From contig NZ_JRFU01000009.1 of assembly GCF_003122485.1 (NCBI RefSeq), positions 33,719-97,718 on the forward strand: DNA of 64,000 bases, given 5' to 3'. The translations under genes were made by a program, and so were the position numbers. Below are positions 8,539 to 18,770 of the stretch, piece by piece. The notes below the pieces were generated by a model, which saw nothing but the letters and a program-made list of their open reading frames with translations, did no database searches and had not been told where the DNA came from. Source of the DNA: Eubacterium ramulus (GTDB lineage: Bacteria > Bacillota > Clostridia > Lachnospirales > Lachnospiraceae). Within the stretch, counting starts at the first letter, position 1. Every line of letters begins with the position of its first letter.

Positions 8539-9780
8539 GTGAAAGAACAGATTTATGATGTAATTGTGGTCGGCGGCGGAGCTGCCGGACTGATGGCGGC
8601 AATTTGGGCGACAAAAGAAGGAGCGCATACAGCGATTCTGGATCATCATACTGTTTCAGGAAAGAAAATACTTGCCACCGGAAACGGTAAGTGCAATTTT
8701 ACGAATGAGCTGCAGGGGGAAAGCTGTTATCGAAGCGATTCTCCTGCCTTTGTATTGCATATCCTGAAGCAATTTTCCGAAAAGGATACCGTTGCATTTT
8801 TTGAGGAACTTGGTGTTCTCTCCAAGAGTCGTCAGGGTTACCTCTATCCGCGCAGCGGACAGGCGGCAACCATACGGAATGCTCTGCTTAGTCAGGCAGA
8901 ACAACTTGGAATTGTGATTTTTCAGGAGATTGGAATCCGAAAAATTCAGCGAAAAGAGAATGGTTTTGTATTTGATACGAAAAATGGTACATTTCAGGCG
9001 AAAAGCTGTATTCTTGCCACTGGCGGAAAAGCTGCACCGAAGACGGGAAGTGACGGAAGCGGCTATATTTATGCAAAATCTTTTGGACATCAGATCGAGA
9101 CACCATTGCCGGCATTGACGGCGTTGTATGCGGATGCCAAGTGGTTAAAGCAGACCAGTGGTGTCCGGGCAGATGCGACAGTATCATTATTTGTAGAGAA
9201 CCAATGCGTGGCAGAAGATACCGGGGAAGTACAGTTTGCGGATTATGGTATTTCCGGTATTCCGGTTTTTCAGGTGAGCCGCTATGCATCTATTGCGCTG
9301 GCGCAGAGGCAGAGTGTGCGGGCAGAGCTTGATTTTATCCCGGATTATCCGGCAGAACAGATCGAAGTATTTTTGAGTAAGCAGATTGCAAATGCATCAG
9401 TGCATGAGAGCTGGCAGCAGTTGTTGTCCGGAATTGTCAATGAAAAACTGGCAGGTATGCTCTGTGCGGGACTGCATGCCAAGCATGTGTCAGATATTCC
9501 CGAGAAACGGCGGCCGGCAGCGATAAAAAAATTAATGCAGGCACTAAAGCGAACGACACTTACGATCACTGATACCAGAGGTTTTGACTTTGCGCAGGTG
9601 ACCTGTGGCGGAGTCCCATTAAATGAACTGACGGAGGAAATGGAATCCCGTCTGGTTTCGGGGCTTTATTTTGCTGGTGAGGTCGTGAACGTGGATGGCA
9701 TCTGCGGTGGCTACAACCTGCAGTGGGCGTGGTCCAGCGGAACGGTGGCAGGAAAAAATGCCGCAAAGCAGGCAGGATAA
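8539..9780 (+). CDS. BaiN/HI0933-family FAD-dependent oxidoreductase
   Basis: The 413-residue product belongs to the flavoprotein family typified by HI0933 and BaiN (annotated as aminoacetone oxidase family or bile-acid NAD(P)/FAD oxidoreductase). It opens with the Rossmann motif VVGGGAAGLMAA, then GKKILATGNGKCNFTN and GYLYPRSGQA. It ends with GLYFAGEVVNVDGICGGYNLQWAWSSG, the C-terminal FAD signature of the family. The physiological substrate is unknown; a bile-acid role cannot be read from sequence. The GTG start at 8539 follows aaaggag at 8526-8532. Confidence 0.85.
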   Translation: MKEQIYDVIVVGGGAAGLMAAIWATKEGAHTAILDHHTVSGKKILATGNGKCNFTNELQGESCYRSDSPAFVLHILKQFSEKDTVAFFEELGVLSKSRQGYLYPRSGQAATIRNALLSQAEQLGIVIFQEIGIRKIQRKENGFVFDTKNGTFQAKSCILATGGKAAPKTGSDGSGYIYAKSFGHQIETPLPALTALYADAKWLKQTSGVRADATVSLFVENQCVAEDTGEVQFADYGISGIPVFQVSRYASIALAQRQSVRAELDFIPDYPAEQIEVFLSKQIANASVHESWQQLLSGIVNEKLAGMLCAGLHAKHVSDIPEKRRPAAIKKLMQALKRTTLTITDTRGFDFAQVTCGGVPLNELTEEMESRLVSGLYFAGEVVNVDGICGGYNLQWAWSSGTVAGKNAAKQAG

Positions 9781-9893
9781 GAGCAAGTAGATTAAAAGAA
9801 TGGGTTTATAAAAACAGAAAACAGGAATGGTTATTAATTTTGGCGCTGAGCAAGCAGAAACAATAACCAGAAGAATACAAATTGGAGAACAAT

Positions 9894-11489
9894 ATGAAGA
9901 AAGTAATTCGTGTATCGCAGATTTCGGTACCGTTGGCACATACAAAGGAGCAGATTTTGAAAAAAGCATGTGCGCTGTCTCAGATCCCGGCGAAAAAAGT
10001 GCTGGATATGCAGATCATCAAGCAGTCTGTGGATGCCAGAAAGAAAGATGCCCTGTCTTATACATATACGGTTCATCTGGTAGTGGACGAGCATCAGAAG
10101 GTGAAGAAGAATCCGGCGCATGTGCAGGAAGTACATCCGGTGAAGTACCAGATTCCGGCAAAACCGGAGAATGCTTCGGACATTAAGGCTGCAGTCATCG
10201 GTGCAGGTCCGGCGGGACTTTTTGCAGCGTATGAACTGGCACAGTGCGGGTTGTGTCCGCAGGTGTATGAGCGTGGAAAAGCGGTAGAAGAGCGTCAGCA
10301 GGATGTGGAAACCTACTGGTCAGAAGGCAGTTTAAATCCGGAATCCAATGTACAGTTTGGCGAAGGCGGAGCCGGTACCTTTTCCGATGGAAAATTAAAT
10401 ACTTTGGTAAAAGATAAATTTGGGCGGAGCCGCTATGTGCTGGAGACCTTTGTAAAATTTGGCGCACCGGAGGATATTTTATATGTGGCAAAACCACATG
10501 TGGGAACGGATGTGCTTCGAAACGTAGTAACCCAGATGCGGCAGGAAATCATCCGGCTTGGTGGAACCTTTCATTTTTCTTCCAAAGTAACGGATCTTCG
10601 CATGAAAGACGGAAACATGTGTGCGATTGAGATCAACGGACAGGAATGGCATGAGGTTTCGCATCTGGTACTGGCGATCGGACACAGTGCAAGAGATACG
10701 TTTGAAATGCTTTACGAGCGCCAGATCCCGATGGCAGCAAAATCTTTTGCTGTCGGTATGCGTGTGGAACATCCGCAGGAGATGATCAATCACAGTCAGT
10801 ATGGTACAGATGCGGATATGAGCCTGCTGCCAACCGCGACATATAAGCTGACACATCAGGCATCAAACGGTCGTGGTGTGTATTCTTTCTGTATGTGTCC
10901 GGGTGGTTTTGTAGTTAATGCGTCATCTGAGCCGCAGCGACTGGCAGTGAACGGTATGAGTTATCGGAAGCGGGACAGTCACAATGCAAACAGTGCGATC
11001 ATTGTTTCGGTGACTCCGGAGGATTATCCGGATGGCAGTCATCCATTGTCCGGCGTTGCTTTTCAGAGAGACTTAGAGGAAAAAGCATGGAATCTGGCAA
11101 AAGGTAAAGTGCCGCAGCAGTTATTCGGTGATTTTGAGCAGGGAAAGGTAAGCACAGGTTATGGCAGTTTTGAGAGCTGTGTAAAAGGACAGCATGATTT
11201 TGCCAACTTAAGAGAAATTTTTCCGGAAGCTTTAAATGAAGCTTTTTGTGAGGGCATGCATGCCTACGGCAGAAAAATTGTCGGTTTTGATCGGGCAGAC
11301 TGCATTTTATCCGGTGTGGAAAGCCGGACGTCATCACCGGTGCGTATTCACCGGGATGAGACCTTTCAGAGTGAAATCCGTGGGCTCTATCCTTGCGGGG
11401 AAGGTGCCGGTTATGCAGGAGGCATTATGTCTGCTGCCATGGATGGCTTGAAAGTTGCGGAAGCGATATTACAGCAGGAGATGAAATAA
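9894..11489 (+). CDS. COG2509-type FAD-dependent dehydrogenase
   Basis: This 531-residue flavoprotein has an N-terminal RNA-binding-like alpha/beta segment (residues 1-80) followed by the FAD-binding core starting at AAVIGAGPAGLFAAYELAQ. The glycine-rich VQFGEGGAGTFSDGKL and the C-terminal LYPCGEGAGYAGGIMSAAMDGLK are hallmarks of the COG2509 'uncharacterised FAD-dependent dehydrogenase' family. The reaction is not known. Its ATG at 9894 has ggaga just upstream. It is followed directly by mutS, with no gap. Confidence 0.85.
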   Translation: MKKVIRVSQISVPLAHTKEQILKKACALSQIPAKKVLDMQIIKQSVDARKKDALSYTYTVHLVVDEHQKVKKNPAHVQEVHPVKYQIPAKPENASDIKAAVIGAGPAGLFAAYELAQCGLCPQVYERGKAVEERQQDVETYWSEGSLNPESNVQFGEGGAGTFSDGKLNTLVKDKFGRSRYVLETFVKFGAPEDILYVAKPHVGTDVLRNVVTQMRQEIIRLGGTFHFSSKVTDLRMKDGNMCAIEINGQEWHEVSHLVLAIGHSARDTFEMLYERQIPMAAKSFAVGMRVEHPQEMINHSQYGTDADMSLLPTATYKLTHQASNGRGVYSFCMCPGGFVVNASSEPQRLAVNGMSYRKRDSHNANSAIIVSVTPEDYPDGSHPLSGVAFQRDLEEKAWNLAKGKVPQQLFGDFEQGKVSTGYGSFESCVKGQHDFANLREIFPEALNEAFCEGMHAYGRKIVGFDRADCILSGVESRTSSPVRIHRDETFQSEIRGLYPCGEGAGYAGGIMSAAMDGLKVAEAILQQEMK

Positions 11490-14147
11490 ATGGAGATAAA
11501 TATAGAAGAACTGACTCCTATGATGCAAAAGTACATGGAGACAAAGCAGGAATACAAAGACTGTATTCTGTTTTACCGTTTGGGAGATTTCTATGAGATG
11601 TTTTTTGAGGATGCCCTGACTGCATCCAGAGAATTAGAGATTACCCTGACCGGAAAAAGCTGCGGATTAAAAGAGCGTGCGCCAATGTGTGGCGTTCCTT
11701 TTCATGCAGTAGAAGGATATCTGAATAAGCTGGTATCCAAAGGCTATAAAGTTGCCATCTGTGAGCAGGTGGAAGATCCGAAACAGGCTAAGGGACTGGT
11801 AAAACGTGAAGTGACACGAATTGTCACACCGGGCACCAATCTGGATACGTATGCCTTGGATGAGACAAAAAATAACTACATTATGTGTATCGTTTATGTA
11901 GATAACAAATACGGCGTGTCTGTGGCGGACGTTACGACAGGTGCTTATTTTGTGACGGAACTGGATTCTGAACGAAAACTTCTGGATGAGATCAGCAAAT
12001 ATATGCCGTCTGAGATTATTTCAAATGAAGCATTTTTTATGAGTGGCATTGATCTGGCGGATCTGCGTCATCGTCTGGGCATCACGATCTATTCTCTGGA
12101 ATCCTGGTATTTTGGAGATGATCTGGCAGCAACGACGTTAAAAGAGCATTTCCATGTGGCATCTTTGGACGGTCTTGGATTAGGGGATTATAACTGTGGC
12201 GTGATCGCTGCCGGTTCCCTTTTAAAATATCTGTATGAAACCCAGAAAACCACACTGGATCATATGACAACCATTGAACCATATTCTACCGGAAAATTCA
12301 TGGTGCTTGACAGTTCCACAAGACGAAATCTGGAACTGGTAGAGACACTGCGTGAAAAACAGAAACGTGGTTCCCTGCTCTGGGTATTAGATAAGACTAA
12401 AACTGCTATGGGTGCGCGAACCCTGCGTTCCTATCTGGAGCAGCCGCTGATCGATAAAAAAAAGATCGAAGCCCGACTGGATATGGTAGAAGAACTGAAA
12501 AATAACATGATTTGCCGGGAAGAACTGCGGGAATACTTAAATCCTATCTATGATCTGGAACGCCTGATCAGCCGCGTGGTTTATCAGACTGCCAATCCAA
12601 GAGATCTGATTGCGTTTCGTTCCTCTCTGGAAATGCTGCCTGCCATCAAGACATTATTGCAGGATCTGAGCAGTCCGTTAGTGAGGGAACTGGATGAACA
12701 GTTAGATCCGCTGACAGATATCTGTACATTGATCACAGAATCTATTGAGGATGAACCGCCAATCTCCATCCGGGAAGGCGGCATGATCAAGACCGGTTAT
12801 GACGAGCAGGTGGATCATCTGCGTAATGCGAAAACAGAAGGAAAAACCTGGCTTGCCAAGATTGAAGAAGAAGAACGGGAAAAGACCGGTATCAAAAATC
12901 TTCGTATCAAATATAACAAAGTATTCGGATATTATTTAGAGGTAACAAATTCTTACAAAGATCTGGTGCCGGAATATTATACACGAAAACAGACACTGAC
13001 CAATGCAGAGCGTTACATCACACCGGAGTTAAAAGAACTGGAAGAAACCATTCTTGGTGCAGAGGACAAACTGACAGCGTTAGAGTATGAGATTTTCTGC
13101 AAGGTGCGTAACCAGATTGCAGAACAGGTGGTTCGAATCCAGCATACAGCAAAAGCCATTGCCGGTCTGGATGTGTTTGCTTCTCTGGCACTGGTTGCGG
13201 AGCAGAATAATTATGTGCGTCCGAAGATGAATGAAAAAGGAATTTTGGAGATCAAGAGCGGACGTCATCCGGTGGTGGAAAAAATGATCACCAACGATAT
13301 GTTTATTGAAAATGATACCTATCTGGATAATAAAAATAACCGGATCGCCATTATCACCGGACCGAACATGGCAGGAAAATCCACCTATATGCGACAGAAT
13401 GCCCTGATCGTTCTGATGGCGCAGGTCGGAAGCTTTGTCCCGGCACAGAGTGCCAATATCGGTATCGTGGATCGTATTTTTACCCGTGTGGGTGCATCGG
13501 ATGATCTGGCTTCCGGACAGAGTACGTTCATGGTAGAGATGAATGAGGTTGCCAATATTTTACGGAATGCCACCAGCAGCAGTCTGCTGATCCTGGATGA
13601 GATCGGACGTGGAACAAGTACCATTGACGGACTTTCCATTGCGTGGGCAGTCGTTGAATATATTAGTAATCCGAAGATTTTGGGTGCAAAGACTTTGTTC
13701 GCAACACATTATCACGAACTGACAGAACTGGAAGGAAAACTTTCCAATGTCAATAATTATTGTATCGCGGTCAAGGAAAAAGGCGATGATATCGTATTTT
13801 TGCGAAAGATCGTATCCGGTGGAGCAGACCGAAGCTATGGTATTCAGGTCGCTAAGCTGGCAGGCGTTCCGGATCCGGTCATCGAGCGGGCAAAAGTCAT
13901 CTGTGAGGAGTTAGAGCGGGCAAATATGAGCAATCTGGCAGCAAATCTGCCGGAAATTCCGTCACAGCATAAGGCAAAAACCAAAAAGCCGGATGATGTG
14001 GATCTGGCACAGATGTCCTTGTTTGATACGGTTAAGGACGATGATATTATTGAGGAGATCCGTGAGATCAACCTGACCAATATGACACCATTTGAAGCGA
14101 TGAGCAAATTGTATGAAATCCAGAATAAGATTAAAAATCGCTGGTAG
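11490..14147 (+). CDS. mutS: DNA mismatch repair protein MutS
   Basis: MutS recognises mismatches and small loops and starts repair with MutL. The 885 residues cover all domains: the N-terminal mismatch-reading FYE at 34-36, connector, lever and clamp domains, and the ATPase domain with Walker A GPNMAGKS at 624-631, Walker B LLILDEIGRGTST and the FATHYHEL motif. The C-terminus is short, ending in the TPFEAMSKLYEIQNKI helix typical of Firmicutes. It forms an operon with mutL (9 bases downstream) and miaA. Confidence 0.97.
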   Translation: MEINIEELTPMMQKYMETKQEYKDCILFYRLGDFYEMFFEDALTASRELEITLTGKSCGLKERAPMCGVPFHAVEGYLNKLVSKGYKVAICEQVEDPKQAKGLVKREVTRIVTPGTNLDTYALDETKNNYIMCIVYVDNKYGVSVADVTTGAYFVTELDSERKLLDEISKYMPSEIISNEAFFMSGIDLADLRHRLGITIYSLESWYFGDDLAATTLKEHFHVASLDGLGLGDYNCGVIAAGSLLKYLYETQKTTLDHMTTIEPYSTGKFMVLDSSTRRNLELVETLREKQKRGSLLWVLDKTKTAMGARTLRSYLEQPLIDKKKIEARLDMVEELKNNMICREELREYLNPIYDLERLISRVVYQTANPRDLIAFRSSLEMLPAIKTLLQDLSSPLVRELDEQLDPLTDICTLITESIEDEPPISIREGGMIKTGYDEQVDHLRNAKTEGKTWLAKIEEEEREKTGIKNLRIKYNKVFGYYLEVTNSYKDLVPEYYTRKQTLTNAERYITPELKELEETILGAEDKLTALEYEIFCKVRNQIAEQVVRIQHTAKAIAGLDVFASLALVAEQNNYVRPKMNEKGILEIKSGRHPVVEKMITNDMFIENDTYLDNKNNRIAIITGPNMAGKSTYMRQNALIVLMAQVGSFVPAQSANIGIVDRIFTRVGASDDLASGQSTFMVEMNEVANILRNATSSSLLILDEIGRGTSTIDGLSIAWAVVEYISNPKILGAKTLFATHYHELTELEGKLSNVNNYCIAVKEKGDDIVFLRKIVSGGADRSYGIQVAKLAGVPDPVIERAKVICEELERANMSNLAANLPEIPSQHKAKTKKPDDVDLAQMSLFDTVKDDDIIEEIREINLTNMTPFEAMSKLYEIQNKIKNRW

Positions 14148-14156
14148 GAGGCACGT

Positions 14157-16364
14157 ATGCCACAGATAGAAGTATTAGATGAACAGACCATAGATAAAAT
14201 TGCGGCGGGAGAGGTGGTAGAGCGCCCTTCTTCCGTAGTTAAAGAGCTTGTGGAAAATGCCATTGATGCGAAAGCATCGGCAGTGACGGTGGAGATCAAA
14301 GATGGTGGAACGTCACTGATCCGTATCACGGATAACGGATGTGGTATTGATGCGGCACAGATTCCTATTGCATTTTACCGTCATTCCACCAGCAAGATCC
14401 GTAAAGTGGAAGACCTTGTAACGATTTCCTCTCTGGGATTCCGTGGTGAGGCACTTTCCAGTATTGCGGCGGTTGCACAGGTGGAACTGATCACCAAGAC
14501 ACCGGAGCAGTTTACCGGAAGCCGTTATCTGATCGAAGGCGGTAAAGAGATTTCTTTAGAGGAGATCGGAGCACCGAACGGAACGACGTTTCTGGTAAAA
14601 AATCTGTTTTACAATACTCCGGTGCGCCGGAAATTTTTGAAATCCAATCAGACAGAGGCTGGCTATGTCAATGATCTGATGGAGCGAATAGCACTTTCCC
14701 ATCCGGATGTGTCCTTCAAATTTATCAACAACGGGCAGATTCGTCTGCATACATCCGGAAACGGACAGTTAAAGGATATTATCTATCATATTTATGGCAG
14801 AGATATCGCTGCCAATTTATTGGAAGTTCAGGCAGATTATCCGGGATTTTCCGTGGAAGGCTATATCGGAAAACCGATCATTGCCAGAGGAAACCGAAAT
14901 TTTGAAAGTTATTTTATTAACGGACGTTATATCAAGAGTAGTCTGATCGCGAAATCCTTAGAGGATGGCTACCGCGGTTTTATGATGCAGCATAAATATC
15001 CGTTTACGGTACTGACCATTTCACTGGATGGTACGCTGGTGGACGTGAATGTCCATCCAAACAAAATGGAAATGCGTTTTTCCAATGGGGAAGAAATGTA
15101 TCATCAGCTGGTTGCACTGATTTCGGAGCGCCTGCGAGAGAGTGAACTGATTCCAAAAGTGGCAGTAAAGGAAGAGCGAAAAGAAGAAAAGCGTCCGGTT
15201 CAGGCGGCAGGTGCGGTTCCGGAACCATTTGAGACGAAACGTCTGGAAAAACTGCGGGCTACCATTGCAAAAGACAGTCCTTATGAGCGTAAATATCCGG
15301 AGCGGGAGCGAAAGATCCCGGTATCGGTAAATACACAAAATACTCAGAATCAGGCAGAGGGCTTAAAAGAGGAACCTGGAGAAAAAACAGGAGAATCTGT
15401 TGGAGCAGAAAAAAACGCAAACGTGAATCTTCCAGAAAATGAGAAGAATATTGCTGCGAATATTGCAGGAAAAGACGATACTGTTACTATCGAACAGAAA
15501 GTTCCAGTAATTGGAATGGGCGAAATGCAACAGGTAGCAGTAGCAACAGAAAATTTACAGCAGAAAGATACATTAATTGCTGAAACGGGAACAGTGGAAG
15601 TCGGCAATGGATCTGTTTACACAGAAAAAACGGATTCTGTTGTTTATGAAACAAAAACACAGGAGCCAGTTATGGAACAGGCAGTGCAGCAGACATTATA
15701 TGATCTGGCAGAACAGCGTGAACACAGTGATGCGGTACGGGAAGATTCTGTGCGTGAGGAGTTGAAATTGCTTTCCAAAGAAGCACGTCCACAGCATCGG
15801 ATCATCGGACAACTGTTTGACACGTATTGGCTGGTGGAGTTTCAGGATCAGTTTTATATGATCGATCAGCATGCCGCACATGAAAAAGTGCTGTTTGAGC
15901 AGACCATGAAGGCATACCACAGCAAAGAATTTACGTCTCAGATGGTAAGCCCGCCGATCATTTTATCCCTGACGATGCAGGAAGAAATTTTATTAAAGAA
16001 ATTTTTACCGGAATTTACGAAACTGGGATATGAGATTTCGCCGTTTGGCGGAAAGGAATATGCGGTAACGGCAATTCCGGGCAATCTGTATGGGTTAAAC
16101 GGACAGAGTCTGCTGTTGGAACTGATGGACAGCTTAAGTTCCATGTCGGTGAAAGATACGCCGGAATTGGTAGTAGAAAAAATTGCAAGTATGTCCTGCA
16201 AAGCTGCCGTTAAAGGCAATCAGAAGTTATCCAGACCGGAGATCGAACATCTGATCGATGAACTGCTGACACTGGATAATCCTTATTTTTGCCCGCATGG
16301 ACGACCGGTTATCGTTGCCATGAGTAAATATGAGATAGAAAAGAAATTTAAGCGTATTGTTTAA
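14157..16364 (+). CDS. mutL: DNA mismatch repair endonuclease MutL
   Basis: MutL couples mismatch recognition to strand removal. The GHKL ATPase domain occupies residues 1-330 with ENAIDAKA, DNGCGID and GFRGEALSSI. A long low-complexity linker of roughly 200 residues follows (about 340-545), rich in glutamate, asparagine and threonine. The C-terminal dimerisation domain holds the metal-binding endonuclease motif DQHAAHEKVLFE at 570-581 and the downstream CPHGRP. These motifs indicate a nicking MutL, as expected in bacteria that lack MutH. A strong aggagg precedes the ATG. Confidence 0.97.
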   Translation: MPQIEVLDEQTIDKIAAGEVVERPSSVVKELVENAIDAKASAVTVEIKDGGTSLIRITDNGCGIDAAQIPIAFYRHSTSKIRKVEDLVTISSLGFRGEALSSIAAVAQVELITKTPEQFTGSRYLIEGGKEISLEEIGAPNGTTFLVKNLFYNTPVRRKFLKSNQTEAGYVNDLMERIALSHPDVSFKFINNGQIRLHTSGNGQLKDIIYHIYGRDIAANLLEVQADYPGFSVEGYIGKPIIARGNRNFESYFINGRYIKSSLIAKSLEDGYRGFMMQHKYPFTVLTISLDGTLVDVNVHPNKMEMRFSNGEEMYHQLVALISERLRESELIPKVAVKEERKEEKRPVQAAGAVPEPFETKRLEKLRATIAKDSPYERKYPERERKIPVSVNTQNTQNQAEGLKEEPGEKTGESVGAEKNANVNLPENEKNIAANIAGKDDTVTIEQKVPVIGMGEMQQVAVATENLQQKDTLIAETGTVEVGNGSVYTEKTDSVVYETKTQEPVMEQAVQQTLYDLAEQREHSDAVREDSVREELKLLSKEARPQHRIIGQLFDTYWLVEFQDQFYMIDQHAAHEKVLFEQTMKAYHSKEFTSQMVSPPIILSLTMQEEILLKKFLPEFTKLGYEISPFGGKEYAVTAIPGNLYGLNGQSLLLELMDSLSSMSVKDTPELVVEKIASMSCKAAVKGNQKLSRPEIEHLIDELLTLDNPYFCPHGRPVIVAMSKYEIEKKFKRIV

Positions 16365-16378
16365 AGGAAGATAGATAG

Positions 16379-17332
16379 ATGAAGACAGAAAAACAACCAT
16401 TATTAATTTTAACCGGACCGACTGCTGTCGGAAAAACAGATCTGTCCATTGCACTGGCAAAAAGAATTAACGGTGCCGTGATCTCCGCAGATTCCATGCA
16501 GGTATATCGCGGGATGGATATTGGTTCTGCCAAGGTCATGCCGGAGGAAATGCAGGGCGTAGACCATTATCTGATCGATGTGCTGGATCCGGAGGATGAA
16601 TTTCATGTGGTTCGTTTTCAGGAGATGGCAAAAGCTGCCTTAAAAGAGATCTATGCGAAAGGGCAGATTCCGATCGTGGCAGGCGGAACCGGATTTTACA
16701 TTCAGGCGCTGCTGTACGATATTGATTTTACGGAACAGGAGGAAGATACCGCACTTCGGGAGCATTATGCGCAGATCGCAAAAGAGCAGGGAAATGAAGT
16801 GCTGCATGAGATGCTGAAAAAAGTAGATCCGGCTTCAGCAGCGATCATTCATGCAAATAATGTGAAACGTACGATCCGGGCACTGGAATATTTTGAAAAA
16901 ACCGGAGAACCGATCTCCAAACACAATGAGCAGGAGCGGGCGAAAGAATCGCCGTATGATTTCCGTTATTTTGTGTTGAACGATGATCGAGCACATTTAT
17001 ATGAACGGATCGACCGCAGGGTAGATCTGATGCTGGAGCACGGACTGGTGGAGGAAGTAAAACGGCTGCGTGCAAAGGGGTATCACAAAGGCATGGTATC
17101 CATGCAGGGACTTGGCTACAAGGAGATTCTTTCCTGGCTGGATGGAGAGATCAGCTATGAGGAAGCCATTTATTTACTGAAACGGGATACCAGACATTTT
17201 GCAAAACGCCAGCTTACGTGGTTTCGCCGGGAGCGGGATGTGATCTGGCTGAATAAACCGGACTATGATTATGACGATTCCAAAATATTGGAAGCGATTT
17301 TAAATGAGATAAAAGCTGGAGGATGGCTATGA
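16379..17332 (+). CDS. miaA: tRNA dimethylallyltransferase MiaA
   Basis: MiaA adds the dimethylallyl group to adenosine 37 of tRNAs that read UNN codons. The 317-residue protein has the P-loop GPTAVGKT at 13-20, ISADSMQVYRGMDIGSAK, the IVAGGTGFYIQALL segment and the C-terminal TRHFAKRQLTWFRR, all diagnostic. It follows mutL by 14 bases, the common Firmicutes arrangement. Its stop overlaps the next start in an ATGA, so translation is probably coupled. Confidence 0.97.
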   Translation: MKTEKQPLLILTGPTAVGKTDLSIALAKRINGAVISADSMQVYRGMDIGSAKVMPEEMQGVDHYLIDVLDPEDEFHVVRFQEMAKAALKEIYAKGQIPIVAGGTGFYIQALLYDIDFTEQEEDTALREHYAQIAKEQGNEVLHEMLKKVDPASAAIIHANNVKRTIRALEYFEKTGEPISKHNEQERAKESPYDFRYFVLNDDRAHLYERIDRRVDLMLEHGLVEEVKRLRAKGYHKGMVSMQGLGYKEILSWLDGEISYEEAIYLLKRDTRHFAKRQLTWFRRERDVIWLNKPDYDYDDSKILEAILNEIKAGGWL

Positions 17333-18648
17333 CAGAAGAATTAATTGAGAATAAGTATATTGAGATGGGAATTTCCAAAGAGGTTTATGAATTTGGAAAA
17401 GAAATCGAACAGGGATTAAAAGAACGTTTTGACCGTATCGATCAGACGACAGAATATAATCAGATGAAAGTCATTGATGCGATGCAGAAATGCAGAGTCA
17501 GTGCAGAGTGTTTTCAGGCAACCAGCGGATACGGCTACAATGATATTGGACGTGATACGCTGGAAGAAGTATATGCGGAGTGTTTTCATGGAGAAGCTGC
17601 GCTGGTACGCCCACAGATCACCTGTGGTACCCATGCGCTTGCACTGGCACTGATGTCTAATCTTCGTCCGGGCGACGAGCTGCTTTCACCGGTTGGTAAA
17701 CCTTATGATACCTTAGAGGAAGTTATCGGAATCCGCCCGTCCAAAGGTTCACTGGCAGAGTATGGCATTACTTATCGCCAGGTAGATCTGTTAAACAACC
17801 GGGATTTTGATTTTGAGGGCATTCGTGCTGCAATCAATGAACGCACAAAACTGGTAACCATTCAGCGTTCCAAAGGATATGAGACACGTCCGACACTTTC
17901 CATTGCACGGATCAAAGAACTGATCTCCTTTGTAAAATCTATCAAACCGGATGTGATCTGTATGGTAGATAACTGTTACGGAGAATTTGTAGAGGAGCAG
18001 GAGCCATTGGAAGTTGGCGCTGACATGATCGTTGGTTCCCTGATCAAAAATCTTGGCGGCGGTCTGGCACCGATCGGCGGCTATATTGTTGGTAAAAAGG
18101 AGTGCGTGGACAATGCGGCTTATCGTCTGACTTCTCCGGGACTTGGAAAAGAAGTCGGAGCTTCTTTAGGTGTGATCCAGAGCTTTTATCAGGGACTGTT
18201 TCAGGCACCGACCGTTGTGTCCGGCGCATTAAAAGGAGCAATCTTTGCGGCAAATATTTTTGAAAAAATCGGATTTCCGGTCATCCCAAACAGCACCGAA
18301 TCCCGCCACGATATCATTCAGGCAGTAACATTTGGCTGCCCGGAAGGTGTGATCGCATTCTGTCAGGGCATTCAGGCAGCAGCACCGGTGGATTCCTATG
18401 TAACACCGGAGCCTTGGGATATGCCGGGCTATGACAGTCAGGTCATCATGGCAGCAGGCGCTTTTGTACAGGGTTCTTCCATTGAACTGAGTGCGGACGG
18501 TCCGATCAAACCGCCGTATGCGGTATATTTTCAGGGCGGACTGACCTGGTATCATGCAAAACTTGGCATCCTGATGGCATTACAGAAACTGATGGATGCA
18601 GGAATTGTGACAAAAGATTTTACAGCTGCAAATGTGAAAGATCTGTAA
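17329..18648 (+). CDS. PLP-dependent YnbB/aluminium-resistance family lyase
   Basis: This is a fold-type I PLP enzyme of the methionine gamma-lyase-like family also called aluminium resistance protein or YnbB; no confirmed substrate is known. The motif GSLIKNLGGGLAPIGGYIVG carries the probable PLP lysine, K240. GTHALALALMSNLRPGDELL matches the cofactor phosphate region. The length of 439 residues is typical. Two in-frame ATGs are present: the second (17329) is preferred because ggagg ends six bases before it and it overlaps the miaA stop as ATGA. The first (17323) abuts the ribosome binding site. Confidence 0.88.
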   Translation: MTEELIENKYIEMGISKEVYEFGKEIEQGLKERFDRIDQTTEYNQMKVIDAMQKCRVSAECFQATSGYGYNDIGRDTLEEVYAECFHGEAALVRPQITCGTHALALALMSNLRPGDELLSPVGKPYDTLEEVIGIRPSKGSLAEYGITYRQVDLLNNRDFDFEGIRAAINERTKLVTIQRSKGYETRPTLSIARIKELISFVKSIKPDVICMVDNCYGEFVEEQEPLEVGADMIVGSLIKNLGGGLAPIGGYIVGKKECVDNAAYRLTSPGLGKEVGASLGVIQSFYQGLFQAPTVVSGALKGAIFAANIFEKIGFPVIPNSTESRHDIIQAVTFGCPEGVIAFCQGIQAAAPVDSYVTPEPWDMPGYDSQVIMAAGAFVQGSSIELSADGPIKPPYAVYFQGGLTWYHAKLGILMALQKLMDAGIVTKDFTAANVKDL

Positions 18649-18703
18649 GGCGTTCTTCATAAAAATTTAAGAGAAATGCAAAAAAATGTTCTCATTTTTC
18701 CGG

Positions 18704-18732
18704 TATACACGAAAAAAAAAATATGCTATGAT
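18704..18732 (+). promoter_or_regulatory. radC promoter
   Basis: TATACA at 18704-18709 (4/6), 17-bp spacer and an extended -10 TGcTATGAT ending at 18732. It lies in the only sizeable gap between the miaA-lyase unit and radC-mreB. Confidence 0.55.
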
Positions 18733-18770
18733 TATACAGACTGCATAGAGAGAGTAGAAAAGAGAATTTT